From NCBI GenBank assembly GCA_032622095.1, contig CP136064.1, forward strand, positions 213,170,205-213,234,204: a stretch of 64,000 nucleotides of DNA, read 5' to 3'. Positions 63,110 to 64,000 of the stretch are shown here, in pieces. The DNA is from Siphonodentalium dalli. Its lineage: Eukaryota; Mollusca; Scaphopoda; Gadilida; Siphonodentaliidae. The notes below the pieces were generated by a model that searched no databases, was not told the DNA's origin, and saw only the letters and a program-made list of their open reading frames with translations. Positions within the stretch are counted from its first letter, which is position 1, and each line of letters starts with the position of its first letter. The translations under genes and the position numbers were made by a program.

Positions 63110-63587
63110 TTAAAGGTACTCAATCCGATCAGAGGGTCCCCATCTCAACAGATTCCAACAACAAAAATCCGATCAGAGGGTCCTATATTACTATTTCTTT
63201 GGCTTTGGGGGTAAAAAATATTTGATTCGAGTCGAGCAACCCATCAAACAAAGCTCAGAGTTATTAGATATTGATTTTTGAAATTTTTTATTTTCTCGAG
63301 ATGAGTACTAATAATTGCCCTTAACTTTGTAATCTGCTCGAGATGTGTACACCAAAACACTATTCAAACAGACAAGGATGGATAACTCTAAAATCAAGTG
63401 GTAATAATAACGCAATTTTGACTGTGTTCTGGGCCAGAAAGAATAGAAATAACGAAACTTCAAATATCGATATCTGATCACCCTGAGCGTTGATTGGTAG
63501 GTTCCTCGACTCGAATAAATTATTTTTTACCCCCAAAGCCAAAGAAATAGTAATATAGGACCCTCTGATCGGATTGAGTACCTTTAA
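63110..63587. mobile_element. TTAA element with AGGTACTCAATCCGATC ends
   Basis: 478 bp with TTAA on both sides and inverted ends AGGTACTCAATCCGATCAGA and TCTGATCGGATTGAGTACCT. The left terminus contains a direct repeat of AATCCGATCAGAGGGTCC. No ORF supported. TTAA suggests a piggyBac- or Kolobok-type MITE. Confidence 0.8.
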
Positions 63588-64000
63588 TCACTACAGAAAA
63601 ACATTTCACAATCATTTTCGAGTGCAATGTGTGAATTATGTGACCATATCAGATTTTGCATGGTTACGTTTGGTTACTTTAATAAAATGTTTATTTGGAT
63701 ATTTATTATTTTATATATTATGAAATATGAAATTTAATGTAGTATCACATGTTTCCACTTGTATTTGATACTCCCAAAAAAGAAAATAGGCAAACATATT
63801 TATATGGAACTCAGACTCAGAAATAAGTACATTGTACTTTCAAATGCCAAGATTTAGTTTAATACAATGCCAAATGCCAAGATTGTTCATTTAAAACCAT
63901 GAACTTTGCAAAGAGGAGAAATTCTGACAAAACATACTATCTATCCCTTTTTACCTTTCTTGCCACCACCGAGATTCCCCTTACTATTAGCCGCCCTCTT
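63588..64000. other. Unassigned flank
   Basis: AT-rich with no coding signal. CAAATGCCAAGATT is repeated at 63841 and 63871. Confidence 0.45.

Overview
The window looks like nuclear DNA from a mollusc, most likely a bivalve (inference). It is AT-rich and dense in repeats, with a large gene split into many short exons. It also carries repeat families of the kind known from bivalve genomes: arrays around a 'CCAAGATGGCTGCTGGCGG' core and around 'GGCCATAACTCTGG', both leading into GACA/GACG-rich tails. Nothing bacterial was seen.

Main gene (minus strand, 50628 down to 911). Thirty exons encode the middle-to-late part of a giant LDL-receptor-related protein, best matched to LRP1. In transcription order they give: the last blade of one YWTD beta-propeller (50.5 kb); an EGF domain (49.0 kb); a complete six-bladed propeller in four exons (47.5 to 40.2 kb); an EGF domain (39.6 kb); a cluster of 10 LDLa repeats (33.6 to 25.4 kb); two EGF domains (23.9 and 21.3 kb); a propeller in two exons (18.9 to 16.8 kb); an EGF domain (14.1 kb); a cluster of 11 LDLa repeats (13.05 to 1.5 kb); and one EGF domain (1.0 kb). 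Every exon has AG/GT borders and every phase joins without a break: 5156 nt, about 1718 codons, no internal stop. Cluster sizes of 10 and 11 separated by EGF-EGF-propeller-EGF are the vertebrate LRP1 layout as I remember it. The gene runs off both sides. Upstream exons must lie beyond 64 kb, because nothing from 50.7 to 64 kb continues it.

Introns are packed with DNA-transposon-like elements: about twelve copies of a ~217 bp nearly perfect foldback element flanked by TA (many within 140 nt of an exon); several TTAA-flanked MITE families (piggyBac-like), often nested; four hAT-type elements with exact 8-bp target duplications; a Harbinger-like element with a TTA duplication; and other terminal-inverted-repeat elements. 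Tandem arrays have periods of 57, 44, 17, 13-14 and 63 bp. The 63-bp array is unusual because it repeats the end of a coding exon together with its 5' splice site, giving five in-phase donors.

Right-hand region. From 50.7 to 64 kb there is a hAT element with a zinc-finger ORF (52.5-53.8 kb), a 4.4 kb tandem array with a 1521-bp higher-order duplication (53.9-58.4 kb), and a decayed plus-strand coding region (58.9-62.7 kb). The last belongs to a multicopy metazoan protein family with PIN/FEN1-like acidic motifs, broken by at least five frame changes. A terminal fragment of a second repeat (62.8-63.0 kb, also at 33.7-34.5 kb) and a TTAA-flanked element (63.1-63.6 kb) follow.
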